A stretch of DNA of 64,000 nt from Margaritifera margaritifera (GCA_029931535.1 JAQPZY010001626.1:3777501-3841500), one strand, 5' to 3'; shown: positions 33,371 to 45,816, counted from the stretch's first letter. Translations and numbers: made by a program. The notes: generated by a model not told the origin, from the letters alone.

Positions 33371-35699
33371 TCTACACTGTACCATAGTCTTTAGTGTTCT
33401 GATAACTTGTATGGCCAATAGAAAACATTCAACCATCTCTTACAGAGATATATATCTTCTTCCCATTTTTGTTTACTTGTGTTGAAACAAATCTTAACAG
33501 ATCTTTGATTCAAACGTATTGGTACCATCCCTCATTGAAGCTTTTACAACCATCGCTTGAAGCGAATGTGACCAACATATCAGTGTGCCTGACTGATTCT
33601 ATGCCAACTTTTCAAACCGGTACAATGTGGTTTCTATCAGTTGTGCTGTAGCTGTCATTGTCGCGAAGTGACAAGATTTATTTTGGAACAACGTCCCTTC
33701 GGGTACAATTCTTGCCGCTAAGTGCCAACGTCTCCCCTTCCAATATTTAATGCACATTTATAGAGATATCAAGTTGAAGTTCAATTTTTGTGATATTTTT
33801 CTGTTTTCATTTGACGTTTATTAAACCAGTGACTGTAATTTTTGTTTCGATAGTCTATATGATTTTTGTGAGGAAGTATTTAAAATTGACTCCATTGCGT
33901 AACATAAATATTTACATCGGTGTTTTTTCATATTGTTACAAGCATGTTTATTTTTAACCAATTCAGGCAAATCTATATATGAGTTTCCTCTAAGCAGCTG
34001 ACACCTATGTGCAAAGTTAAATATTTATTTCTGTCCAATATTCATTTTGTACTTTCTCTTATTTCCTGTCCAAATTTAGTATATAAAATATGAATTAAAT
34101 GTTCTTTGACATCACTCATTTCACATACTAGTATATTCATTATGTTAATATGTCTTGTTCTGTGGTACAGTTCAGTATTCAACTTGAACTATCCCCTGGC
34201 TTAGTCTCGTCATAAGTCTAATCATTAAGACTAGGTAAATCTTTACAGAACCAAACTGTCTAATTTTACAAATGATGATCTTTTTGTTTAGTATGGTTCA
34301 ATGTCATTGAAAAATTCATAGGAATCTTGATTGTCAAAGCCGTAAAATCTACACTCGTTTAAAATTCTGTAAATTAATCTCACATTCTTGTATAGATAAT
34401 TCTGTTTCAATTTGTTTATTCATACGTCCTAATTCTGTTTGCGTCGCTTGGTGCATTGATGGAGTCTATTTGTTTTTTCTCACTTGCTTTTAAATCGGTA
34501 AATCAAGTATCAAAGTATTCATCATTAATTTATTAAATAGCAGTATTTTCAATTTATATGTCACTACTAAGTTTTTAGATATACTTGACAGTGAAAAAAT
34601 AGAATGCTTGTTGTTGTCTTGAAAGACGACAAGAATAAAATGTATTCTTGTTATCAGTTCGAGGAAAAACTATGAATACAGAGAATAAAGTAATTTGCAT
34701 TTATATAAATCGTTCTCGATTCACAATTACTATTTTAATTTTGTCCATCATGATTATGTGTTGACTCTAAGGTAAACTATTTGTAAGGAAATAAACAAAA
34801 AGTAACTTAAATCTGTTGTACTGACCAATTTGAACGTAAAATACTGACTCAAAATTTTTTACTTGATCTATGTTGTCCACTCGTGGCGACGACCTTCAAT
34901 CTATAAAAACTGATGCGTGATAGAATATTCCAGAATGCAGACTGTAGATCATGATAATTATACAGTGTAAACCAGCCTATACTTTCTAATGCACCTTAAG
35001 AGAAATCATGAAAATTTAAATGTTATATGTGGTCCAGTACTCTAGCATATTTTGTTTCATACATAAATAAAAATGCTCTAGGGAGTCGATAGTATTAAAG
35101 AGGTATAAATAAACTGACAGTTCTGGTATTTAAATTTCTGGAAATTTCTTCATGCATTTGAATTGACAAGTGTTTTAAAATGTTTTCGTATTGGAGTAAG
35201 ATGGTGTTTAAAACCGGTTGACTGTTCCTGAGATTTATCAGTGTTTTAGATTTGTTCTCCTAAAAGGGTACCAGTATGTTTAAACCGGTTTTAACTAGTT
35301 GACTGTTTCAGAACTGCCCCTACCTATCTACTTAGACAAGTAACCCAAGAAGATGGCAAGCCGAAAGTACTAATTTATTGCCATTTTTTTTTCAAAAAGA
35401 GGATCTGAATCTGAACTGAATGCTACAAAAAAGCATGTAGCATATGTGTTCGAATACAAAAGTGTCTAGATCCGTCAAAGTTTATTAAATATTTGCAGTC
35501 TTATAATTTACAGGATATAAAGCAAAACTGATAGGGAGGAAAATAATTCACCTCATGTTTTCCGGTGTACACAAACTGTGTTCGGTGTTATATGCACCTT
35601 ACGTTTACTTTATAGGGCATCTGGATACCATGTGTTGTTTCACTTTCTGTAGACCCTTATGAAACATGAGAAACAGCTCTCCCACGATCCACAAAAAGG
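33371..35699. other. Long AT-rich intergenic stretch
   Basis: No gene, RNA or transposon recognised. Duplicated ACCGGTTGACTGTT / GGTTTTAACTAGTTGACTGTT blocks lie around 35,210-35,310. Some minus-strand relic sequence may extend into the left end. Confidence 0.4.
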
Positions 35700-35707
35700 C
35701 CTATAGG

Positions 35708-35919
35708 CAGTAGCGGCGCAACGTGAGGGGGGTCGGGGAGGGGCAATTGCCCCCGGGCGCCGGGGGAGCTTTTTTTTATAGATTTAACCGGGGCGTAGAT
35801 GGGGTTGGAGGGGGAGCGGAGGTTGGCAACTGACATAAAAAAACTATTCTCTGAGGCAAAGTAGGGGCGCTACTAAAGAACATTGCCCCCGGGCCCCTCA
35901 AACCCTCGCACCACCAATG
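35708..35919. mobile_element. hAT-type MITE with 8-bp TSD
   Basis: The 212-bp body begins CAGTAGCGGCGCAACG and ends GCACCACCAATG. The ends are imperfect inverted repeats (CAGTAGCGGCGCAA against CATTGGTGGTGCGA, then both G-rich). Flanks are perfect 8-bp direct repeats CCTATAGG (35,700-35,707 and 35,920-35,927). An 8-bp TSD with CAG-type ends is characteristic of the hAT superfamily. No coding capacity, so it was mobilised in trans. Confidence 0.82.
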
Positions 35920-36277
35920 CCTATAGGACTACTATACTCGTAACTGTCAAAACATATAACAATATTATGATCTAAAAGTCACGTTCAAATATTTCATGCG
36001 ACAAATTCCTCTGTCTATTAAGCTTTGTTTAGCCCTTTCTTTTCGTTTTTACAAGTCATAAAGACCTTATAAAAAATGCCCAAAATAATAGTCAATCTTC
36101 GTTAATTCGATTTATATGAGATACCTTCGATCCATTTATTCTGACATTGGCCTATCTTAAAATGTAAACATTATTATAAACAACATGAGAGCTTTATATG
36201 CGCGTTATTCAAATATATTGTAAACGATGTAAACTATAAATGTCGGTATATACATTATTCTTTGTTATTCGCTTAAG

Positions 36278-36502
36278 TTGGAAAATGAAAGGAAAACAGG
36301 AACTAGAGAGCGGACACACCCAGCCAATAAAGCACAACTGACCAAACCTCGATTCAAGATGCAAGGGCAAACTTCAAAGTCAAACAGGGTCGTAGCACAG
36401 TCACAGCGGAAGAAGATGAGAACAGAACTTAACTTGGGTGCTGTTAACTTTCATACAAAATTTATCTGCTATCCATTCATTACTTATAAAGTTGTGGAGT
36501 AG
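36278..36502 (+). CDS. Possible last exon of an unseen gene
   Basis: An open frame following cgcttaag, a weak acceptor. It encodes a very basic, glutamine/lysine-rich peptide (NERKTGTRERTHPANKAQL, then QSQRKKMRTELNLG) ending at TAG, 36,500-36,502. GC content is higher than the flanks. The A/B duplication edge falls just downstream, so this may be the end of a gene lying between the units. No initiator ATG. Weak evidence. Confidence 0.25.
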   Translation: MENERKTGTRERTHPANKAQLTKPRFKMQGQTSKSNRVVAQSQRKKMRTELNLGAVNFHTKFICYPFITYKVVE

Positions 36503-36644
36503 AAACTGAATGTGTACTTCATTTGCAATGTTAGAAGTCGAACTAGACACACATCTCATTCTGACTTTGACAAAAAAGAAGTTAAAATCGAAATTGACTT
36601 AAATAGCAAGTCTTTGATTGATATTAAGCACTTAAAAAAATGTT

Positions 36645-36835
36645 AAACGAGGCAGACAGAAGAATAGATGGGAAGACAATATCAAAAAGTGGACTGGCAT
36701 GGACTTTGCAAAGTCCCAAAGAGCAGTGGAGAACAGGGCAAAATGGAGAGAGATTGTCGCAAAGTCATGAGTGGCGGCCCTACGACCAGCAAGGTTACGG
36801 GAGAAATGAAAATGCAATGAAGCTCTTAAATCAAA
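36645..36835 (+). mobile_element. Extreme 3' end of a non-LTR retrotransposon
   Basis: One forward frame reads EDNIKKWTGMDFAKSQRAVE, then NRAKWREIVAKS, a stop, VAALRPARLREK and another stop. This is the widely seen C-terminal tail of an invertebrate LINE ORF2. Unit A lacks the segment at the matching position (about 105-125). Short flanking matches (cacTTAAA left, ctcTTAAA right) could be a TSD. It is 5' truncated to under 200 bp. Confidence 0.65.
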
Positions 36836-37071
36836 TTTGTTTTCATCCATGAAGTCTTGACAAAGTAAAGAAGCGGAAACGAAGTGTGTTACGTTCGGAA
36901 CGTACAGACGGACGCATATACAGTAGAAGGACATCGGTTACACTAAATGATCCCTCCACAGAGTATTGCGGCGGCATATAAATCACATGAAATTGAAAAT
37001 GAAAAGCGCATTCGATCTCCGTTCCTTTTTTTTAAATAAGGAAATTGATGAAAACGTTTACCATTTTTCAA

Positions 37072-37335
37072 ATTTATGCCAATGTCTATTATTGCATTAG
37101 TGAGATTTATGCCAATATCTATTATTGCATTAGTGAGATTTATGCCAATGTCTATTATTGCATTAGTGAGATTTATGCCAATGTCTGTTATTGCTTTAGT
37201 GAGATTTATGCCAATGTCTATTATTGCATTAGTGAGATTTATGCCAATGTCTATTATTGCATTAGTGAGATTTATGCCAATGTCTATTATTGCATTAGTG
37301 AGATTTATGCCAATGTCTATTATTGCATTAGTGAG
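37072..37335. repeat. 33-bp minisatellite, 8 copies
   Basis: Eight 33-bp units with ATTTATGCCAATGTCTATTA and TTGCATTAGTGAG. Because 33 is a multiple of 3, both strands stay open (11-residue periods). Unit A has what looks like a single diverged unit at about 353-394. Confidence 0.92.
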
Positions 37336-37958
37336 AGGTGTGCTGTTCTCCTTCATAAGACTGGTCTTCACGCTGACAGATAACGATTACAATGATGATG
37401 ATGATGATGATTGTAATTTTAAATATTGTCGTTGATGTCGACGGCTGTTTTTTCCGTCACATATATTATATCCATATAATAAATATAATATGTAAAACCT
37501 ACAAGTGATTCTTGTATTTAATATACCTAATCTGCCTATCTTTCCTAAAATCCACGTGAATGCATTGCAAATTTTCTAATACATACATTTTTAAATTTGT
37601 ACATGTGCTAAGACACAAACCATGAGCAATTTTTATGCATGAGAACTGGGTATAAATTATACATTATAAGGCAGTAAATAGCTCCACATGGCTGGCGCAT
37701 TTCTTTTCATTTGCCTTGTCACTATGTTTTATTTACATACATCTGAATAAGAGCAAGTTTTATTACTTTTTTTAGTATCATTCTTCATCTATATTATGCA
37801 AGATTTTGCATTTTAGAATAAATTTATGATATCATCAATCATGGTTCACTGGCACGCTGCCTCAAAGCAAATAAAGTTTAATAAAATAGAGTTGAAAAGT
37901 GATACATCTCTCCTACGGTTTCAGCTGATACCAAATCCTCCCCCCCCCCCCAATCTCT

Positions 37959-37966
<8 letters not shown>

Positions 37967-37997
<31 letters not shown>
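37967..37997. repeat. (CT)n microsatellite
   Basis: About 15 CT units; the orthologue in unit A is at 1,132-1,187. A C-run (37,940-37,950) precedes it. Confidence 0.9.
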
Positions 37998-37999
<2 letters not shown>

Positions 38000-40691
38000 C
38001 ACCCACATGTCATTAAAGATTCAGGAGAGCAGGTGTAGTTTAGTTGTTTGTTTAGTAACGACACTTTCAACACATTACTGACTGTCATGCAGAGGAAATG
38101 AGAGCTAAGTGTAATTGTTAAAGGGCAGTAACAGAAAACACAAGGAAACAGTGAAACAACGAGAAAATACTTGAACATAGGGACATTTTTTAGATGTGCA
38201 TAAGATTTTTCTTTTTACATCTTTTTTGTTTTTAAAAAACTATGATTACGAATTTATAGATAATTGTTTTTTTGCGGTAACTAAGTATGAAACTTTTAAT
38301 ACTGTTATAGAATCTATAGTTCTCAGTAATATAAGCAACTATTAAGGAACGACTATGTGCCGGGGGGGGGGGCGGGAGGGGAGCTGAGTTTTTGAACACA
38401 ATTTCTTGTCCACAAAAAAGACTTGAAAAAAAAAATTATCTGTTCTGATTTGTAGAAAAAAAAAACCCATTATATTAGTTGAATAAAATTAATTATCTGT
38501 CAAAAAATGTAATTCCTTTCAATAATGTGTGAAGGAAGTTGTGGATTGAAAACCAGAGACTTAAATCTAGTTCAATTTTGGACGAAAATGTCTGCAAAAA
38601 ACGGTATCCCTCTATAATAGTTTTAAAACATAAAACAATGTACTCCGGTGTACAGTTACTTATTTATCTTTTTTCTTGTAAAATGATTTACAGTACGTGT
38701 TTCACAAATGCCCTGTATGTGAACATGCTTTTTTAATAATAATAATAATAATAATGAGTTCATATGAAAGGGATATCTTTATAGTGCACATGCTAGACAC
38801 ATCAATTTATCTTTTAACTATTATTATAAGTTTATTTTATCCTGTCAGATAGTTGTATAGATGTTGGTACCAAAACCTGCTTTGAAATTTTAAATTGCAA
38901 CATATATTTTGCATTCAGATAATGTGATACGTTATAACTACGAATAATACTCTCATAACTCGAAAGAGTGGCTATTGTGTATTTTAATGGTATAATGATA
39001 TAATATATTTTATGTATGTACCGGGGAGAGACTTTAATAACCTATTGTATTCATATTCTTCTACCCAGCGGTATATCTTGGCGGAAAATCAGGGTAACAC
39101 AGGTGAGAGCAAATTTACTGTAGTGAACACCAACTTGTGTCCGTTCTTCAACACGACGACTTGATCGTAAGGTTGAAAGTTGTGCTCGATTTCACGTTGC
39201 ATGATATGAACATGTAACAAAAACACGCTTAATGTACGGGTTGAACACAAAGCTGGTTTTCTGGAGGCTCTGAAAAGGTAATGGTTATAGTTCTTTTTTT
39301 CTTTTTTTTTTCTTCAAATTTATGCGAAGTTCAAAACGTACACATGGTCAGCATGGTCAATAATCGTCTGGAAGAGTGAGATAATATAACAAGCATGTTG
39401 TCAGCAGTGAGTTGATACAAAAACAATTTTTATGATAATAATATGAAGTACACACCTGCTGAGAGAGAAAAGCGTAAACACGTGCGAAAATCGACACAAG
39501 AATGAAATCTCTCTCTCTCTCCACCCCCCAATCTCTATCTCTCTTAAGACTTGTTCTCAGCAAAGAGAGACAAAGAGTGTCTTTAATATATCTATTACAA
39601 TAATTATTACAAGAATAAGGGAAAATCACCACTGCTTTTCTTCGCGTAAAGTAAACCATATATCTAATAAATATTTAACACCTTTTGTGTTTGGCAATAA
39701 GATAGGCTGGTCTTTAAGGAGACGTAAGTTTCTTTATAGCATTACGTTTTCAATCACAGGCACGGACATTTAAAAAAAATCTTCGATTATAAATGAGCTT
39801 AATTTTGGGGTTAAAAAACAACAGTTGAATTTAATGTTCCCTTGCGGTTTATATTGACAAATTGAAGGACTTAATTTTTGTTTTAACATGGTCATTTCGA
39901 CGCAAGCTACCATGGTAACAGATGTGAATATAATTTACTAGACCGTGCATAAAATACGGCCTAATAAAAAATATTATTTGACATAAAAGACCTTAAATAA
40001 TGGGGATTTCTTCTAAAGATGACATCTACGTGGAAAATAATCACACTTTCTGGCTATGTAGATCTCCAGGGAAACTTTTAGTATGACTTTCTCTCAATCA
40101 CAAATATTAAGACTATAATTTACTTATATTTACAATATACCGTATATACTGGTTTTTAAGCCTGATCCAACTGCAAATTGAATAGACCCAGATCTGCCAT
40201 CGCATAATGCACATACAGATCTGGATCTACGCAGTTGTCAGGACTAATCAGTAGAACAAACAACATAGACCCTGATCTGTTGGGACATTATAAGACGGCA
40301 GATGAGGGTCTATTTTGTTTCTAGTTAGACCCACTATAATTATGGCAAATATTCTAAACAAAGTCGTGTGTTACTGAGAAATATTACAGGAAAACTATCT
40401 CGTGTTTGGTTGATTTGTCCTACAATAAGATCGGGAAGCAAAATTTTGTTTGCAGAGAGTATTTTACGGGATGTAATTTTCAAAACAGATTAATCCTTTT
40501 ATTTATGGTAAAATACGTTGCTAGTTAGATATGACAGATGTACAACGTGACAAAGGTCTGCTAAGCGCCTGCTACCATTTCGAAAGTTACTCAGGATGCA
40601 AATTATATTGTCTACAACACTGAAACAAGGGTATCAGGTCAGACATTTTGAATTAGTGCAAGTTTTACTGTTTCTTAAATATTCTTATTTA
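37998..40691. other. Non-coding part of unit B
   Basis: 38,000-38,180 aligns to 1,210-1,235 plus 1,958-2,060 of unit A, the empty site of the LINE there. 39,080-39,500 aligns to 2,640-3,060. A G-run lies at 38,361-38,371 and a pyrimidine tract at 39,504-39,544. No gene recognised. Confidence 0.5.
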
Positions 40692-40942
40692 CAGGGCCGG
40701 CGCAAGGGTATTTGGCGCCCTAGGTGAACCTTCAGCCTTGCGCCCCCCCCCCCCCCACTAACTTTAGAAAATGAATATTGTGCATTAGTATAATAAAAAA
40801 TCTGCATATCTTTTTCTCTTTCTATTTTTAGACGCTTATTATCTTCTATTTTACGCTATTTCTCTTTCTTTTTTTATTCCTTCAGTTCCCCCCCCCCCCC
40901 CCAGGCGACTGCCTAGTTTGCCTAGTGGTTAAACCAGCCCTG
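40692..40942. mobile_element. hAT-type MITE, second family member
   Basis: A 251-bp body with ends CAGGGCCGGCGCAAGG and TTAAACCAGCCCTG. The terminal CAGGGC pairs with the terminal GCCCTG. 8-bp flanks CTTATTTA (40,684) and CTTACATA (40,943) match at 6 of 8 positions. Two C-runs (40,743-40,757; 40,890-40,902) flank the core. Non-coding. Confidence 0.78.
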
Positions 40943-41952
40943 CTTACATAGTACATATGTACGTTTATTTAAATATGCGTCGTGATGTCAAGGGTGACTT
41001 TTATGTTCACAGTGATACGTGTGTATAAATGGTTCTTTTAAACAATAATGCATTTGGCTCGTAAATTCCCGAATATTGTCCCGTAAATTCCCGAATATTG
41101 TCTTGTAAATAGCAGTGAATGGGACGTAATTCTTCCATTCCATATCCAAAATGTTTTGATATATTGTCAAGAATGTTTAATTGGAAAATTTTAAGTAATT
41201 TCTTCACTCCATCAAAAATAATTTTGTGTTTTGACATTGAAGTATAAACCCTTTATTTTAATGGATTCCTATTTTTGAAAATGTGTCGCGATTCTGAGTT
41301 TTTTGTCCTAGTCAAAACATTTCTACGGAGACATGCAATATTTGAGTGATTAACTTATTATTTGGATTCTGGAATAAAAAATAATTTTTCTGAAATCCAT
41401 TACAAACACATGGAATTCTGTATTTAAATTTTTATACCACTTGTCTCGTAAATTACCAATGCTTTGTCTCATAGATTACACAAGGAATGATTAAGAATAT
41501 AGGTACAATATCTACCTAGTTGTACGAAATATTTGTCAGTTTGTAATGAACACTTGATAACATAAGACTGTGTAAAAGTACAGTCTGTCTATTTATCCGT
41601 AAGTTGGTTGGTATGCAATGTTGATAATCAATATTAAAGTATACGTTGAATCACAAACGAATGTGAACTTTATATATTGTTTTTCTTTTCATATATAATC
41701 AGGGCTTAAAATTTGATAAAGCGTTGATTTATCAGCAAGACATATAGAAAATGATTAAAATTATATGCTATTTTAGAGTATTTATGAAATTAACAAAATA
41801 TATAGCCGATAGAGAACTTAAACTTGTTCTTTGTACCATTTTTACAATTGTTTGGATATAATGTTATCGAACATAAATTGTTTTGCATACTTCTTGTACA
41901 CTTCAACAGTATTAGAATCCTTTCCTGCTGTTTTAGAATTCGATGTTTGCGA
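40943..41952. other. AT-rich stretch, nothing recognised
   Basis: A 26-bp direct repeat around CGTAAATTCCCGAATATTGTC (41,060-41,105, two copies) is the only structure noticed. The minus-strand frames here (40,988-41,237) lack support. Confidence 0.4.
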
Positions 41953-42392
41953 AAATTACAGATTAAATATCCATGTGGATAGGTTCGTAAATTACAGATT
42001 AAATATCCATGTGGATAGGTTCTTAAATTACAGATTAAATATCCATGTGGATAGGTTCGTAAATTACAGATTAAATATCCATGTGGATAGGTTCCTAAAT
42101 TACAGATTAAATGTCCATGTGGATAGGTTGGTAAATTACAGATAAAATGTCCACGTGGATTGGTTCGTAAATTACAGATTAAATATCAATGTGGATAGGT
42201 TCGTAAATTACAGATTAAATATCCATGTGGATAGGTTGGTAAATTACAGATAATATATCAGTGTGGATAGGTTCGTAAATTACAGATTAAATATCCATGT
42301 GGATAGGTTCGTAAATTACAGATTAAATGTCCATGTGGATAGGTTCGTAAATTACAGATTAAATATCCATGTGGATAGGTTCGTAAATTACA
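41953..42392. repeat. 36-bp minisatellite, about 12 copies
   Basis: 36-bp units with AAATTACAGATTAAATATCC and ATGTGGATAGGTTCGT. It is a multiple of 3, so open frames with a 12-residue period appear on both strands. Variant units (aatgtcc, tatcaat) are scattered. Not present at the matching place in unit A. Confidence 0.92.
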
Positions 42393-42777
42393 AGATAATG
42401 ATGTACAGGTGAACAGATAAACATTCATAAAATAAAGAGAGAACAATAGAGGATGACCATATCTTGATAGTACTAAGTTATAATTAAAATGGTGCCAAGG
42501 TTAATTTATGTAACCGAGGGTTCAGACTATTGATTGACATAAATAAACACTGAAAGAAATCTTTTGGAATTATGGCTGTACAAGTAAAGCCGGAGGTTTA
42601 AAATAACGGTGTTGGTTTTAAAATGCTGGTCGGAAAGTAACGTCAGTAATCCTGCAGTATCTATTGAGTTTGACTAAACTTTCTTTCTATAATCGGCAAT
42701 GAATTCAGTTCTCCTGAGTACTTTATCATTGGCTATGGCGCAGGGCTTCCTTCCATGCTAGATAAATAGTTAAATAT

Positions 42778-42778
<1 letters not shown>

Positions 42779-42837
<59 letters not shown>

Positions 42838-42841
42838 GCGT
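42779..42841. repeat. (CA)n-(CG)n compound microsatellite
   Basis: About 22 CA units followed by about 9 CG units and TATATG. Alternating purine-pyrimidine DNA of this kind can adopt Z-DNA. Confidence 0.95.
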
Positions 42842-43543
42842 ATATGTAACAGCTTCTTCTATGTAAGGAATTCAAAATGTTAGAGAGTCATGCACTAGTA
42901 TGTACGACAGACTGCGTCGGCTTCAAATGATTGTCACAAAAGATTAAATTGGGATACCACACGATTTTCAAGAGCAATTTACCGTTCTGTTTTTGTGGTT
43001 TAAATTCTTAGAATTGTCACATTTCTTCTGGTCTTCTGTCGGATATTTCAAAGTTATTATCATCAAAGAACAGCAGCAACAACGGCATAAATATACAATT
43101 CAGCTTGAAGATACGGTATTAAATTTTGCGACAAACGTTTCCTTATTCTTGACAGCATTTGTTGATTTATAGAACATATTAGATGTAATTGTGAAATTTG
43201 ATTGATGCTTTCCGCATGTTTGTAATGTTTAATTATTCTGAAAAGTTCCTGCAGAAAAGTATCATAATCTATCATAAAGCTCTTAATTCGTACCAGTACA
43301 TGTGTCTTGGTTTCAAACTAAAACAGAACTTTGTGCACATGTTGAACTAAGCAGTTTTCATTATAATTTCAAGCAAAAAACTCCAGTGACAACTCAAATT
43401 ACGATTGAAAGATGATTTGACGTCGTTCAGTGGCTACTGAACATGAACCAGTCAGAACAGTCATTTGTATCACTGTTTTTGTGTGTTCTTGCCATCTATC
43501 TATCCATGTATCTATCTATCTACACCCGACCCAACCCCACCCC
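42842..43543. other. Non-coding part of unit B
   Basis: 43,365-43,430 aligns to 4,750-4,810 of unit A. Short minus-strand frame at 43,063-43,275 unsupported. Confidence 0.4.
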
Positions 43544-43661
<118 letters not shown>

Positions 43662-43946
43662 TGTAGGTATGAAAATTATCTTTAGGTCACGGATTTCTTC
43701 CTATGTAATAAGTTGTTTGTACGACATATGTGTTATATAACGCCCAAGTACAACACTGCTAAAATAAGGAAGAGCGCATGGGTGATCATGTATAATCAAG
43801 ATGATTAATACAGCTCGTGTACACACGAGTAAATGAAACATTTAAAGAGGACATTTCTGATAGATTATGTTTGGCATTAGATCCTAGATTTCTTCAAATC
43901 AGTCTGAAAAAAGCAAAACGATAACAAATATAAAATATTTAAAGAG

Positions 43947-44020
43947 TGTTAGGTCTGGGAATCGAACCCGGTACTCCTGCATAAGTACCCGGCAAGCTAA
44001 CCACTGAACAACCAAACTAA
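43947..44020 (-). tRNA. tRNA-like sequence (pseudogene or SINE head)
   Basis: The minus strand has an A-box-like TGTTCAGTGGTTAG and a perfect B box GGTTCGATTCC, about 31 bp apart. Outer ends TTAGTTT and AGACCTAA can pair over most of an acceptor stem. The anticodon arm does not fold cleanly, so no amino acid is assigned. No CCA, and downstream (lower coordinates) it is AT-rich. Probably a tRNA pseudogene or the head of a SINE different from the family at 27,228. Confidence 0.5.
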
Positions 44021-44862
44021 TGAAGTCAAATTTGGAACACATATTAAGGTCAAGAAAATTTAGATTAAGTTCTGTCATCATCCTTTTCTCGACAAATTCG
44101 TGTAATTTTGGTGTTTGACCTTGTTTACGGAGACGTTTCAAAATGGAAACAACTGAGACCTTGCTAGGAAACATTTATTTGATTGGACTAGGATATTGGG
44201 ATCAGGGGGATTGAATGGGATTGAAACTGAATGTTGTACATTAATCTCATTTCCCACTGCTGGATCTAATTGCAGATCCTTTGAATTCAATCACAGATTA
44301 AGAAACTATCCATATATGTAACGAATACCTATTAATAACTGTTCCCATCTGTGTACATACATGGCTCTCTAATAGCACCGCATCATTTGTTCATGTCAGT
44401 GTTTATGGTTAGAACCCAGTTTTAAGCGAACTACATAATAGCGACTGCCGAAAAGCTCTCTCATAACAAAAGTGCTAAGAGTGAACGTGACGTGGTTTTG
44501 TTTTATATGCTGGTATAACCTCTATATGTTTGCTTAAAACTACTCCTGCTAATTTAACATTTAATATTTACTCTTATGAACTTTTTTTATACCTTGAGAA
44601 GATTGTGTCATTATTTTAGTCAGGGTCTAACTTGAGTGTATGTGATACATGCTCTGTAAATTTTCATCTTATGATTAATGCATGCTGTATGTATTTTAAT
44701 GTTATGTATTTTAAATAGAGTCGGTACAAAGGTTATGTAGAGCTTATGTTATGTGATGATATACTCGACTTAAAATCTACTTGACCTGAGTTGACTTGCC
44801 TTAGTTGGGAGCAGAGTCTAAGTTGTACGGAAAAATCTAAAACATTGTAATTACTAAAAGCG
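44021..44862. other. Intergenic, nothing recognised
   Basis: AT-rich, with no coding or repeat structure noticed. Confidence 0.4.
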
Positions 44863-45102
44863 ATTCACCCCGTTGGTTATGAATACTGTAGACCTCATTC
44901 ACCCCTTTGGTTATGAATACTGTAGACCTCATTCACCCCGTTGGTTATGAATACTGTAGACCTCATTCACCCCTTTGGTTATGAATACTGTAGACCTCAT
45001 TCACCCCGTTGGTTATGAATACTGTAGACCTCATTCACCCCGTTGGTTATGAATACTGTAGACCTCATTCACCCCGTTGGTTATGAATACTGTAGACCTC
45101 AT
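44863..45102. repeat. 34-bp minisatellite, 7 copies
   Basis: Seven 34-bp units with TTGGTTATGAATACTGTAGA and CCTCATTCACCCC. Two variants (ccccG and ccccT before ttgg) alternate in the first four copies (G,T,G,T), then G only, so part of the array grew in two-unit steps. Confidence 0.92.
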
Positions 45103-45737
45103 TTGTTTTTATTTCGTTTCTGACCAATTTGCTGTGCATTATTTCTGATTTTGTGTAGTCCTGAAGAGAAAGCAACGTTTACATGGATACTATTATAAGA
45201 TCTGAAAAGATTCTTTTCGGTTTTTTTTAAAAAAAAAAACTTTTCTCTGCGCAGTTTCTTTATTTTTTTTTAATGGAAGTTCTTAATTATGACCGAGAAA
45301 GCAGTACGGTCATATGTCCGAAACCAAATAACCATATTTATTTTAATCAATGTTTCTAGAAGATATGCATAGCTTAGAACATACAATTTTTAAAAAAATT
45401 ACATTTAGAAATATCCGGTATACTGTCTTTTGTTACATGATGTATTATGAATCCATTTTTATAACAACCCTATCTGCTTAACCAAATCGCCTAGCTATCT
45501 TCATCTGTCCACGGTTTTTTTTCTATTCATTACAACTGATATTCCGTTTGCAGGCAGGAATTTTTTTTCCCCCTAACTTGAACTACATTATTAGCAGTTC
45601 CTAATTTGTATTTTTATTTTTACCGACTAGTGCGTTTAGATTTCCTTGTTTATATCTTTATTTCCATCTGTTTTTTTTAATTATTACTCCAGACACATAA
45701 TGATTCCAAGGTTGGGGTGCCTTGGACTAACCGATTT

Positions 45738-45740
<3 letters not shown>
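45103..45740. other. Intergenic, nothing recognised
   Basis: T-rich stretches and a TTTTTTTTAAAAAAAAAA junction at 45,222-45,239. No gene seen. Confidence 0.4.

Positions 45741-45816
<76 letters not shown>
45741..45816. repeat. (TA)n microsatellite
   Basis: About 38 TA units. Confidence 0.95.

Noticed and set aside
36943..37371. 142-codon minus-strand frame with 11-residue repeats
   Set aside because: Driven by the 33-bp array; the opposite strand is open as well.
41831..42446. Repeat-protein-like frames on both strands
   Set aside because: Driven by the 36-bp array; no flanking coding signal.
43899..44174. 91-codon minus-strand frame
   Set aside because: It overlaps the tRNA-like sequence with its pol III boxes and shows no protein-like pattern.
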